The notes under the pieces were generated by a model. The model had not been told where the DNA came from. It saw only the letters and a program-made list of their open reading frames with translations, and searched no databases. Shown here in pieces: positions 47,312 to 59,178 of a stretch of DNA of 64,000 nucleotides. The position numbers and the translations under genes were made by a program. This stretch comes from Pardosa pseudoannulata. Lineage: Eukaryota; Arthropoda; Arachnida; Araneae; Lycosidae. The stretch spans positions 86,385,716 to 86,449,715 of the forward strand of contig CM063498.1 in NCBI GenBank assembly GCA_032207245.1, read 5' to 3'. The number at the start of each line of letters is the position of its first letter. The stretch's first letter is position 1.

Positions 47312-48340
47312 ATGATATACCCATGTTTTAAGCTGATATAAAAGTCATTGCTTATATGTTACACCAACCCTTAAAGGGTTAAGTACTATGAATTAGTAAA
47401 AGAACACAGTTATGTAATAAATAACCATCATATCTAATGTATTTTAATATTTGTAATGGATTTTGCTGTAAATTACATGAACTGCATTTTCTTCCAGGAA
47501 AATTAATATTTATCTTTGTATATATTGATTACAGTTCTTAGGCAGTTATTTAAGAATTTTACAAGTGAATTTAACTTTTAATTTCTCTCAGCTATATTTA
47601 ATCTTGTTCATTTTTTTAGACTGCTCAAAATCTGTCAGTGAAAACTGCAAGTGTCACAAAAAAAAGATTTTTTCAAGATTTCATCCGTGAAAAGGTGGAT
47701 TTTTTTTTTCTTTGAGAAGTGGCAGTTTGTAGTTTGGAATTTATTTTAAAACTTTGTACAGCAAGATTCTGAAAGAATTAGAAAATTTTTACCTTTTTGG
47801 AAGTGTTGGCAATTTTTGAGAAAGGTACACTTTTTGTGTCTGCAGGCAGACCTATGTTGAAAGTGAATATCTATTATTCCCTTAGAATCCATGTTCTGTT
47901 GTTTTCCATCTTTTTATACTGCATCCAAGCTTTCTCATTTTTGATAGATTTCTTTTGTACAAAGTCTATTGCTAGTCAGATAGGTCTTAGTGTCTATCTA
48001 AGTTTCTTATATGAATGTGCTTGTTTATGTTAATCATACGATTATTCTGATGCAAAAAGTTAATATTGATTGTTATTTGATAGTGATTTATGTTAATATA
48101 TATTAGATGAATGTTATGAAATGTATATGTGATCAGTCAGTTTTAACATTTAATATTTGATGCACGGTAAATTTATTTTTAAGTTAAAAATTTTATTGCT
48201 TTTAAACTTATTAACTCTGAGTGTTTCATATGATAGTTTCCCTGAATTGTCCTTTGCACTTGTTTCATAATATCAAGGGCTGTTTTAAGCTCTGTTGACA
48301 AATTTTGGAGTATTTTATATTTACATAGATCACAAATATT

Positions 48341-48346
48341 AATAAA
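48341..48346 (+). terminator. Candidate polyadenylation signal AATAAA
   Basis: First canonical AATAAA after the candidate distal 3' UTR exon, followed by GGCACTTGTTAAG. AATAAA is common by chance in DNA this AT-rich, so position relative to the stop is the main argument. Confidence 0.3.
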
Positions 48347-50954
48347 GGCACTTGTTAAGTAGTTTTATCATGTTTAGGTATTGTAAAATTCGTGGACTTT
48401 TTGAAATTTTTAGCAAATTCTTTTTCGAGAAGGAAATTTTGTATTGTCTTTTAAAAGATTTTACTAATGATTATTGTAAAGAATCTTCCTGGATAAATAT
48501 GATGAGATTTTATACAAGTGGAGTAATAAATATTTTAGAAATGCTTGAAATTGGAACTAATGGGCATCTATACTTATTAATGAACCTATCAAAAATTTTC
48601 AAATTAACTGTTCTGTTGCATTTTCTTATATATTTTTGAGATATTTTTTGTTTCTTTTATTAATGCATGCTCATTCCTTTAACCTTCCAGTGAGTGAACC
48701 TGTATACATTTTATAAAAAATGCTATATTTCTTACAATGTTGTTATAATATCACACTGAAACTGCTCAAAAATCATTTGTATTCCTTTGTTCATTCTTTC
48801 AATGGAATGAAAATCATTTATATCAGCCTTTAGATTCAAAAGTTTGGCTTATAGGAGCAATTTCAAATAAGTTGGAAAGATTTGAGTTCAATGACAAAAA
48901 AAAACAGTTTATTTACATAATCAATGATTCAAATCAAAGATAGTATTAAATTTCATTGAAATATCTCTAAAAATAGGAACATTAATCAAAAAAGGAATTT
49001 TATTGTTACAGCTCAAAAAGAAATCAAAACTCTAATATACATGTATATGTGATGTGCAGTGTGGAGCCTGTTGAAGTTCAAATGTTTTCTATGTCTAGAG
49101 TCCTATATCTAATCAAAACAATTTCTACAGTTTATAGAGACCAAATTATTCAGTAGCTTATATATTTATCCCGGAAAATAAGTGCAAAGGGAAAAGAGTT
49201 GCCATAAATTGACTAAATACAAAATTATCATTTATTCAATTTTAAAAATTAAAATAAAGCTTTAGTTAATTAAGTAAAAGCCCAGGAAAATAATTTCAAT
49301 AAATTAAAGCCTAAGATATTATTAAAACAGAAATACAATTATAAATATAAAAGGGGTTCCTATAAAAGAAGATGCAAATGGATTGTTTACCGGGGAGTTA
49401 TAATGTAGTTTAATATTACTGGTGAAATTGAACATGGCTGTCTGCTGAGTTTGGCTGAGATTGACTATTACAGTAGCTCCAATTTCCATTCCTGTCTGCT
49501 GCCTCAATTCTAGTCAGCTGCCAAAATTCCAAGTTCAACTAACCTGCTGAAACGATCAACAATAAAATGATGGGGGTGCAACTGTAAATGTGACTGAGTT
49601 GGTTTGTCGGGTCATACCCACCAATCAGGTGACATATGTTAATTATAGGTGATAATGTGGATGGTGATATGTTAATTATCAGGGGACATATGTTAATTAA
49701 TATGTCAATACCAGGATTCAGTGCTTGTCTTAAGTGTGGGTTTAAAATGATGTATAAAATATAAACTCTTGTAAATTTTTAAGTGGTATATATTTATAAC
49801 TGAAAAATAATATTTAAGCAATAGTAGGTATGTTAGTGATGAAACTGAAAAAGATTTTGAACTAGTTGCATTATTTTAAGCATTTAATTTCATTTTTTTA
49901 CACTTGATTACATTCAGAACTATGCTTAATTTGTAAAGTTTATGTCATGCTCTTGTATGTAGACTAATAATTCTTTTCCATATTTTAAAATTTCATTTTA
50001 ACAATTATGCTATTTACCTTATGATGAGTTATATCTTTATTTTACTCTAGTCAAAGATTATTTACTAGATTATTTAAAATCATAATGCTAAGAAAAGGTA
50101 AAATGAAAAGGTGTTCTGTACATCCTTTAATAATAATGATTAATGAGAAATAAATAAATAAATAAAAAAGAGGAGCATGGGTGCTAAGAAAATGATAAAA
50201 TTAATGTCTTTTACTGATGATATATATAATTGTTTGTCTAACTTGCCTCTTTTTACTGTTTTGAAACAAAAATCTTACATGTGTAACAGCATGAGCTGTT
50301 TTGTCGTAAAAGATATGACATGTGCCTGTTCATGCAAAATATTAAAGCACACCTGCTGGAAGGTTAATCCTTTATTTGTTTATAATATGTATTATAAATA
50401 CATAATTTTTTTTATCATTTTGGTTTTTTGTCTGTAAATATGTGATGAAAAAATGGAAAATAAGTAAACTTTTAACTAGAGATGAGAAACAAAAGAAAAA
50501 AATTTTTTTTTCTTATTTTTATCAAATTATTCTTTATTGATTAGACTTACTTGTTAAGTTAATATCAGTATAAAATATTTGTTTCAATTTGGATGTTTGT
50601 TTATAAAAAGTGAGGAACATTTTAGCTAGAAAATTATAATTTGAGATGAACTACAATTGAAGGTGAATTTCTTTTATTATTATTTTCATCAGATTATTCT
50701 TCCTTAATGGAATTATTAAGTAATATAAAATATTTAAATTATATGACTTATTTTTGTTGACTTTTAGAAAATTTTATGACTGTTTTCTAATTTTTCATGT
50801 TATTTATCTTACTGTTATAATATAGGCTGATTTCGTTTGATGTATAGTTATATTATACAGTAGTATTGTATTTAGGGAAAACAAGGGAAAATACTAATAG
50901 CAATTATAACACGAGGAAAAAAGACTCATCCTTGTTACTGAATACAACCTAAAA
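48347..50954. other. Intergenic, no gene seen
   Basis: AT-rich. A block at about 49000-49720 is richer in GC and contains three copies of ATATGTTAATTA within 85 bp (49628-49710). It may be an old LTR or MITE, but I could not find its ends. Confidence 0.4.
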
Positions 50955-51368
50955 CAGGGATCCCCAACCTTTTATACTATAGAGTGCATTCTAGAATATA
51001 AGTGGCATGAGGAGTGCATTTATTTTTTCAAACTAAATTTATTAATATGTATTATATGGAATAATACTCATAATATAAATGTAAAATATTGTTGATTGTA
51101 TTCTTATGTAAAATAAATAATTTTAAAATAATACAGACAACAGTTTAAAAATTCTTTATAAAACTGAGATGTCTGGCAAGCCTAGAAAAAATTATAAATA
51201 TTTAAACAAATAATTTTTTTCAAACTAATACACATTTCTTTCATTACTAAATATAAAAATTCACATCATTGAAACATATATTTTTACCATGATTTGCATG
51301 GCATATAACACATATAAAACTGTTGATGGTCACTTTAGTGCTCATGGACATAAGGTTAGGGACCCCTG
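50955..51368. mobile_element. hAT (Charlie-like) MITE with 8-bp TSD
   Basis: Left end CAGGGATCCCCAACCTT; right end, inward, CAGGGGTCCCTAACCTT. The flanks ACCTAAAA (50947-50954) and GCCTAAAA (51369-51376) match at 7 of 8. It is 414 bp, non-coding, with ends typical of hAT elements of the Charlie kind. Confidence 0.85.
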
Positions 51369-51780
51369 GCCTAAAACATATATAGATGTGAAATTTTATC
51401 AGATGTTGCCATTTTCATATGCAAATGAATTTTTCTTTAAGTTTAGTTTGCTAAGCGTTAAAGTTTAGTTAATTACAGATATACTTGTTCATAACTTTAA
51501 TTGTATGTTAGTAGGTTTCCTTTCTGTGTATAATCTTATTTAAAATGAAAATATTGTGATACTTACACTATACAAAATAAACCAATATGATGATGATAAT
51601 TTTATGTAGTTTTCAGAGATAAATATGCAAGGAAGTAGTAAATATGTACAATATCAAGCATATCAAAGGATTTGTTTTATTATCTATGCATTTAAATGAA
51701 TGACATTAGCTTGGGTAGTGTTAACTTAAGCTCGAAAGTTATGCAATTGAAATATGTGCTTCATTGAGTGCATGTTATTG

Positions 51781-52207
51781 CAGAGCTATAGCCAGGATTC
51801 TGTTTCAAGAGGGGTGAAACTGACCCCCTCTGAAATTTCACAATTTCTTTTTAATTTTTAACAAAAATGTACATTTATTAAAAAATTATGTAGAATTTAT
51901 TATGTAATTGCATAAACTTTAATATGTATATTTAAAAGTTCATGCACAATCTTGTGTAATATCTTCTAGTAAATGTATAAAGCAATTTGAAGGAATGATA
52001 TTGAAATTAAAAAAGTAAATACAAGTTTAAAAACTTAACATTTTTATTTCAAAATTAAATTTTGATTGAGTATGCAGTTTAAAAATATATATATATTTGA
52101 AAATGTACTTAAGTTTTATTTTTTAATTTCAATTCAGTAAACTCCAGAATTTTGGTAGTTGGGGAGGGCTTGAGCCTGTGAAGCCCCCTCCTCTGGCTAT
52201 AGCCCTG
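51781..52207. mobile_element. hAT MITE with perfect 8-bp TSD
   Basis: Left end CAGAGCTATAGCCAG; right end, inward, CAGGGCTATAGCCAG. TGTTATTG flanks both sides exactly (51773-51780 and 52208-52215). The subterminal G/C-rich runs (GAGGGGTGAAACTGACCCCC) and the 427-bp size are typical of a non-autonomous hAT. Confidence 0.9.
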
Positions 52208-52529
52208 TGTTATTGAATAACATACAGCTATTTATGTGGCTTATTATAAGTCTGGTTAGCATTTATAGGTGTATATTCTTCCATAAATGTATACATGTAT
52301 TATAAAATCATTATTGCACATTTCCAAGATTTTATTAATAAGTGGTAAAATATGTATGTACATTTTCAAAACTGCGATAAAACTTCATGTTCTTGAAGGC
52401 TTTTTGTAATTTTCATATTTGTGTAGTTATGTAATGGTACCAATGATTTTAGGGTTATAAAACTTGTTCTGGATGTCAGAATTTTTTTAATATCAAAATT
52501 TGTAAGAAGTCATATATATATATCGAATT

Positions 52530-53560
52530 GATCTTTCATGCAAAATGTGCCAAACATTAATTTCCTGTCTTGCGTTTAAAATTAACTTAGACATGAATAA
52601 ACAAGTTGTTTGTTATACCCCAATAACAAATTTTTACTATCATATTACTGTTTATATTGTTATACATTCAACATATGTTTTGATTAGGAGTCAATTACTT
52701 TTTAACAATTTTATCTATATTTTTATTTTATTGTTTCTAAACAAAAAAAATATTACTTTTGTCAAAGTATTTATATTCATAATTCTCAACACATTTGGCC
52801 TGTGTAAAATGTGCCAAAGATTAATACTCTGTATATTGCTTGTAAAATTAACATAGATGGAGTTAAGACACACATTGTTTCTTATACTGAATAACAAATT
52901 TATTGTTGTAATACTGTTTACATAGTTAATCCTACACTGCATGATTTTTTCAACTATATATATATTTTTTTTCATTTTCATATTTAGGCCCAGACAATGT
53001 TTTAAAAATATCTAAAATTTTTTTACTAAATTAAAATTGTCTAAATTGTTTTGACAAAATTGTTTTTAACAAAACATTGTGTTCGATGTATAAATGAATT
53101 CAATATCAATTATACATACCCTTGATAGGTAGATTGAAAATTTTGATATAAAATTACAACTAAATGACTTGTTTAAGTAAGTAAAAAATTCCTTCGTTTC
53201 AATATTAAAAAATGTAAGTAAAATGTATGATGTAAATATAGCAAAATGATGAAGATACATAATTCCCAAATGAAGTTTGTTCTTAAAGATAGGATACTCA
53301 ATTACACCTATATGAAGAATAAAATCAGATTGAAATGAAATGGATAAAAACATTGATTAATATATAAACCACTGTGAAATAAATGCAAAATTCTTTTTTC
53401 ATAGCTGTAGTGGGGGATGAAACTTTAATTGATTCTTATATTCATCACTGTGCAGTATAGGGTTCAGTATTCAAAATGTTTCGATTGGCAGTGGATTACT
53501 TTTTGATACCTTTCATCTGTATTTTTATTTTATTGTTTCAAAAGCACCTAATTCTCTTGT
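52530..53560. repeat. Degenerate local duplications, otherwise no gene
   Basis: AAAATGTGCCAAACATTAAT (52541) and AAAATGTGCCAAAGATTAAT (52807) start two diverged copies of about 130 bp with AATAACAAATTT and ACTGTTTA in the same order. A third shared piece, TTTTTATTTTATTGTTTC, occurs near 52720 and 53520. The origin is unknown. Confidence 0.45.
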
Positions 53561-55173
53561 CAGTTGTATACATGTACATCATAGCTATTAACATTACAGT
53601 TTACAGTTTGGTTTGAATGTATATATGAATTTCAATTTAACATCTTTAAGAATCAGTTTATAATCAAGTTGTTTCAAATTGTCTAGTCTCTTGTGTAAGA
53701 AAAATTATATAATTTTAATAAAGTCTGCTCACAATCTCTACATTTTGGAATCTCTGAATTTTTATGTAATGTTTTGTCATCTATTAAAAAATAATATATT
53801 TATATATAATTAATGAGATCATTATCCATTTGTTTCTTTCTAAAATGTTGTAAGGGCTTAAGTACATACTTTAAAGAAAATCTTTTAAATTAAACATAAA
53901 TAATAATTAATTGAAATATGAAGTGTACAGAATATTACTTTTTACTGCCCAAAGATTTATAAATTATAATTTTTAGCTGTTTGAAAGTGTAATAACTTAT
54001 GTGCTTCTTTACTAAAGCATGTAATTTATATATTTATAATCTATTGAACATTTTTGGCTATTATTTCAAAGATAAAAGATCTGTTAATATATGTTTGATG
54101 AATGTAATTCCATTAGTGTTGTTGTTTTTCCAAATGTGTGAAGTATCAAAATTTTGTCTTCAATGGCACTTTGTTTGTCCCCTTTCCATTTTAATATGTC
54201 ATATGGGCTTCCTTTATAAAATTTCTGGCAATATATTTACAAATGTTGTGCAACGAATGATGTAGTGTACCAAATACTTTATAAGATTGGGATAAAAAAG
54301 CAGATCATCAAGGAAAACACATTGTTTAATATATTATTTAACTTCCTTTGTTGTTAGTTTTTTATTTTGTCTTCTAAGAAGTGTTAAAAATATTTTACAG
54401 ATCTATCTTACACATGTATATATACACATCTTACAATAAAAGCCATAAATTAATAAACAATTGTTTGTTGTACTCTGCAGTCTTATTCTGTTCTATGTAA
54501 GAAAATTGTTTTGAGTGTGAGGCGAAATAGTATTCAGAATCTTGCATATTTGTGTGTGTACATGATTTGTCCTTTTTGGGTTATAAACCAGGTATTTTTT
54601 CTTAAGGGAAAACAGGGTGGGTTGATTTATATCACCTTGATATAAATCATGATTTTAAAAAAATTGTTGATTTAAATCAAAGAATACCTGTTTTTCATAC
54701 TTTGTGAATTTTTTATATATAGTTTTTACCTTTGAATAGAGGACACCATTAGCAGCTTTAGACAGTATCTCGTAATTTATCATTTGCAGAGAACAAATAA
54801 GCTTTAAACATATTTCCTTTAGAATTAAAATTTCTGACTATATCAGTTTCCATTTAGGATTTTTTCTTAATCTGACAGCAAATCCGTAATATTTTTCTTA
54901 TATATGTTTTTGTGTATATTTAAATACTAGGGCTTTAAAAACTCTTTTCATAAATAAATAGTTTTTTATGTTTGTAAACAGTGAAAAATATGTGAACAGT
55001 TTGTAAGAGTTTGTTGTAGAGAGATAAAAAAAAATCATATGCATTTATTGCATATGTCATGTGTAAATAATAATTCACACGCTAAGTAAATAAGATAATC
55101 TAAATGTAATCATTAACATAATAAACTTAAATGACTTAATTTGTAATTTTTAATTTCTAAAAATTTAAAAATA

Positions 55174-55984
55174 CAGTAGAACCTCAGTATAACGACCCCC
55201 TGTGGGACCAACAGCATATGGTCATTGTAACGAATTGAAAAAAATAATAAAAAAAAATTGAGCAAAGAAATGATGCAACAGTACATACCTAGAGAACACT
55301 TCTATTTATTTGTATTTCTATTACTGAATTTTTGAAAAAAAGCCTTCGATTGACGCCTATTTCAAGTTCATTTGGAAATTTTCATTATCAGTTACATTAT
55401 CAGTTCATTTGAAAAATTTTCATTATCAATTCATTATCAGTTCATTTGGAAATTTTTTCCATATCCATTAGATTTTGAAGAAAATCTTCAAAATTAAATT
55501 GTCCTTCAAAATATTGATGCAAGGCATTGATGGCTTCTTTTTCATTCACTTTTTCAAAAGCTTGGATGATTTTTTCTCCGTCGTTCGGATCGCAGATTTC
55601 TTCATTTCTGGTAATACAGGCAATAAAATCGTCCTTTTTCAAATTTTCTCTGCAGCACTGTAAAGTTTCGTTTACCGCAATAAACTCATCAAAAGATAAT
55701 TGAAGATTTAGTTCTCCCCTTTTCGTCATGCTCCTTCCCCTCTTTTAAGCAAATACAAAGAGAGAAGTACAGGTTTCTTGAAGTTGCACCACAGTACAAT
55801 AATTTTGAATTAGCCCACTTGCTCATGAGTTCTGTGGACTAAATTTGGTGGTCGTTCTAATGAAAAATAATATACTTGGGGTCGTTGTAATGATTCAAAA
55901 TTAAAATTATTCCTATGGTAAAATAATTGGGACTTTTTAAGATGGTCGCTCTAACGAAGGGGTCGTTGAAAAGAGGTTCTTCTG
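55174..55984 (-). mobile_element. pogo/Tigger-type element nested in hAT
   Basis: Left end CAGTAGAACCTCAGTATAAC and right end, inward, CAGAAGAACCTCTTTTCAAC continue into CGACCCC on both sides. TA flanks both (55172-55173, 55985-55986). The 811 bp hold one open frame on the - strand, the remaining transposase C-terminus. Confidence 0.85.
55442..55729 (-). pseudogene. Transposase C-terminal remnant (pogo/Tigger-like, inferred)
   Basis: A 95-residue open frame (MTKRGELNLQLSFDEFIAVN at the start) lies wholly inside the 55174-55984 element. It is acidic, rich in Asp and Glu, and has the character of the tail after the DDE domain in pogo-type transposases. No catalytic residues are included. Assignment comes from position inside pogo-type termini rather than from a strong motif. 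Confidence 0.45.
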
Positions 55985-56270
55985 TATATAAATAGTCTAA
56001 TCAAAATCATAATTTTAATAAAAAATCTTATTAATATGATTTTTAAAAACAAGATTTTTACCAACCCTGAGAAGGAATAATCCATTTTTCCTTAGCTTGG
56101 TATAGATTATACCGAATGGGATATAAGCAACCATAGATCAGATTCCATGTTGCATTTGTTTATTAAATCATATGAATCACACAAACAGAATATGTCTAGC
56201 TGGAACACAATTTTAATTGTTTCTCATATATTTAAAATTGTCAAATGTTTTATTTACCTTTAATTGGTTA

Positions 56271-57402
56271 TTTCTTATAAAAGAAACCAGTCTCAAAACA
56301 GAAGAGTACTTCATTTCAACAAATAAAGTGTTCAATGGATTGATTTATAAGTTCTATCTATCTATCTTTCAAGAAAACAAAATTCTTAATGTACAAAACT
56401 TTAATTAGGCTTGTTTTGCATCAGAGACTTGGAAATGACTAGATAGAAATCTGAATTGCAATTTTTAAAAGAAAAATGCTATGAAATGTTCTTGAATGCA
56501 TTGGATAACCTACTTGGAGTGAATGAGTGATCAGAGTGTGGTTGAAGAGTTCTGTATTATAAGCCTACTCGAACTAGAAAAGGAGTCAAAATACAATTGA
56601 GATGAGCTGATTCAGTATAATTTCATATTTTATTTATTAATTTAAAAAACTAGTTCAAAATTTATGAAAATTAGTTGCTGCAGAAAACACTTTAAAGGAA
56701 GAGATTGACTCACCATGGGCTGTTTGATCAGTTATAATGATAATAATAGAACATAATTTCATAGGGGAGTAAATTCTCCTTCGTTTCTGGAACAGTTCTT
56801 AGTAAAGGTTTATCAAATGATAAGTAAGAAAAAATTACATTCATGCTAGTAAATTAGGCTCTTGAGGCCATCAATGGATTTTATTAGATTTGAGGGGAAA
56901 ATAAGGTTGTGTTTACAGGAATGTAATTTTTAAAGCTTTGCTTTGGGAAAGTTGTTTTGATATGATATTTGAAGAAATGGGATAATGTTCTATAATAATT
57001 TGAGTTAAAATTTGAAGTAATGGGATTTAAATCATTGAGGTGTGAGCATGGTATTTGAGATATTATATAAATCTTTTAAAACATAAAACAATTAGTCAAG
57101 ACCCTCAATATTATACATTTACACTCACACAGATATAGATAGACTTTGATTAGTTGTTTTATGTTTTGAATTCAAACCATTGAACTTTGGAGTTTGATGG
57201 TTTATTGAAAAGAACTTTATATGAAGAGAGACATTGAGGTTCAATGGAAAACTTTATATAATCAGTTTCTTTAGATTGGTTACATGAGGTTAAATAGTAG
57301 GTAATTCATGCATTATGTAACTAATAGTCCTGTATATGTTCTACTTCTACTCTTAAACTATTGAACCAGATTTAATGGATTTTGGCTTATGTGTATTTTG
57401 AG
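56271..57402. repeat. Tandem segmental duplication, copy 1
   Basis: 1132 bp beginning TTTCTTATAAAAGAAACC and ending GTGTATTTTGAG. Copy 2 starts 1138 bp later. I count five substitutions and three single-base indels between them, so identity is above 99%. No gene is visible in the unit. Confidence 0.95.
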
Positions 57403-57408
57403 TGCTAG

Positions 57409-58541
57409 TTTCTTATAAAAGAAACCAGTCTCAAAACAGAAGAGTACTTCATTTCAACAAATAAAGTGTTCAATGGATTGATTTATAAGTTCTATCTATC
57501 TATCTTTCAAGAAAACAAAATTCTTAATGTACAAAACTTTAATTAGGCTTGTTTTGCATCAGAGACTTGGAAATGACTAGATAGAAATCTGAATTGCAAT
57601 TTTTAAAAGAAAAATGCTATGAAATGTTCTTAAATGCATTGGATAACCTACTTGGAGTGAATGAGTGATCAGAGTGTGGTTGAAGAGTTCTGTATTATAA
57701 GCCTACTCGAACTAGAAAAGGAGTCAAAATACAATTGAGATGAGCTGATTCAGTATAATTTCATATTTTATTTATTAATTTAAAAAAACTAGTTCAAAAT
57801 TTATGAAAATTAGTTGCTGCAGAAAACACTTTAAAGGAAGAGATTGACTCACCATGGGCTGTTTGATCAGTTATAATGATAATAATAGAACATAATTTCA
57901 TAGGGAGTAAATTCTCCTTCGCTTCTGGAACAGTTCTTAGTAAAGGTTTATCAAATGATAAGTAAGAAAAAAATTACATTCATGCTAGTAAATTAGACTC
58001 TTGAGGCCATCAATGGATTTTATTAGATTTGAGGGGAAAATAAGGTTGTGTTTACAGGAATGTAATTTTTAAAGCTTTGCTTTGGGAAAGTTGTTTTGAT
58101 ATGATATTTGAAGAAATGGGATAATGTTCTATAATAATTTGAGTTAAAATTTGAGGTAATGGGATTTAAATCATTGAGATGTGAGCATGGTATTTGAGAT
58201 ATTATATAAATCTTTTAAAACATAAAACAATTAGTCAAGACCCTCAATATTATACATTTACACTCACACAGATATAGATAGACTTTGATTAGTTGTTTTA
58301 TGTTTTGAATTCAAACCATTGAACTTTGGAGTTTGATGGTTTATTGAAAAGAACTTTATATGAAGAGAGACATTGAGGTTCAATGGAAAACTTTATATAA
58401 TCAGTTTCTTTAGATTGGTTACATGAGGTTAAATAGTAGGTAATTCATGCATTATGTAACTAATAGTCCTGTATATGTTCTACTTCTACTCTTAAACTAT
58501 TGAACCAGATTTAATGGATTTTGGCTTATGTGTATTTTGAG
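57409..58541. repeat. Tandem segmental duplication, copy 2
   Basis: Second copy, separated from the first by the six bases TGCTAG. Its end continues into AT-rich sequence (ATTGGCATTTAATGC) that copy 1 lacks. Confidence 0.95.
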
Positions 58542-59165
58542 ATTGGCATTTAATGCTGGCTGCCATAGAACTTTTGAAAACTATTCCTCCCCCTCCCTTT
58601 TTTTTCATATAGCATCTCTCACCTATAATTAATAGACAGGACAAAATTTTTATTGCAATATTAAATGTTATGTTATAAGTAAACAAGCCATAAATTATCC
58701 CATTGTTTCTTTTCCACTGAGTTATAAATGAAATAGAAAAATTATTTAAAAGCTTGGCTTGGTGTACATTTGGGTTGAATGAAAGCTATCCCAATCTAAG
58801 TGGTTTGAAGCATGTTTAAGTCCATGAACATGTGTCTAACTTCTCTTGAATCATTGGTTTGATTTCAATGAAATTTGGTTTATGTGTGTTTTAAGACCTG
58901 GAGACAAATACATGCTACTTTAGATCTTCAGAAAATAATCCTTATCGTTTTTTTTCCTCTCCATATAGCATCCTTTTCTGGTCACCAATAGATAGCAACA
59001 CAAAACTTTTTTGTATTATTTTTATGTGCATTGAATATGTTACATCGTAGTTTCACAAGCTTTAATATATATCAACATAAATTACTTTCTTTTGCTTTAA
59101 ATTACAAATAAATTGGAAGAAATCCTATTTAAAAGCTTGATATATGTTGGGGTTGATATAGAGCA
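58500..59165. repeat. Imperfect direct repeat, about 355-bp period
   Basis: TGGCTTATGTGTATTTTGAG (58520) and TGGTTTATGTGTGTTTTAAG (58875) begin two alignable stretches. Each later has a TTCATATAGCATC-like or CCATATAGCATCC motif and ends ATTTAAAAGCTTG. The unit is older than the 1.13-kb duplication and lies directly before the hAT pseudogene, so it may belong to that element. Confidence 0.5.
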
Positions 59166-59178
59166 ATTATCGTTATGA

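Larger units (their letters stand above)
45566..48346 (+). other. ITPR: ITPR 3' UTR candidate, with one intron
   Basis: The UTR starts after the TAG. AAAA/GTAAGT at 45578 matches a donor, and TTGTTCATTTTTTTAG ending at 47619 is a good acceptor, so 45578-47619 may be a UTR intron; it contains a hAT MITE. The distal UTR would run from 47620 to the AATAAA at 48341-48346 or further. Alternative polyadenylation signals lie at 53717 and 54435. The splice and the end point are inferred from motifs only. Confidence 0.4.
54613..56069. mobile_element. Old hAT element, host of a nested pogo-like insertion
   Basis: Left end CAGGGTGGGTTGATTTATAT; right end, inward, CAGGGTTGGTAAAAATCTTG, a known hAT type of terminus. 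TTGATTTAAATC-like motifs near the ends recur. The flanking 8-mers AGGGAAAA and AGAAGGAA match poorly, in line with age. Without the nested insert the element is about 650 bp and non-coding. Confidence 0.6.
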
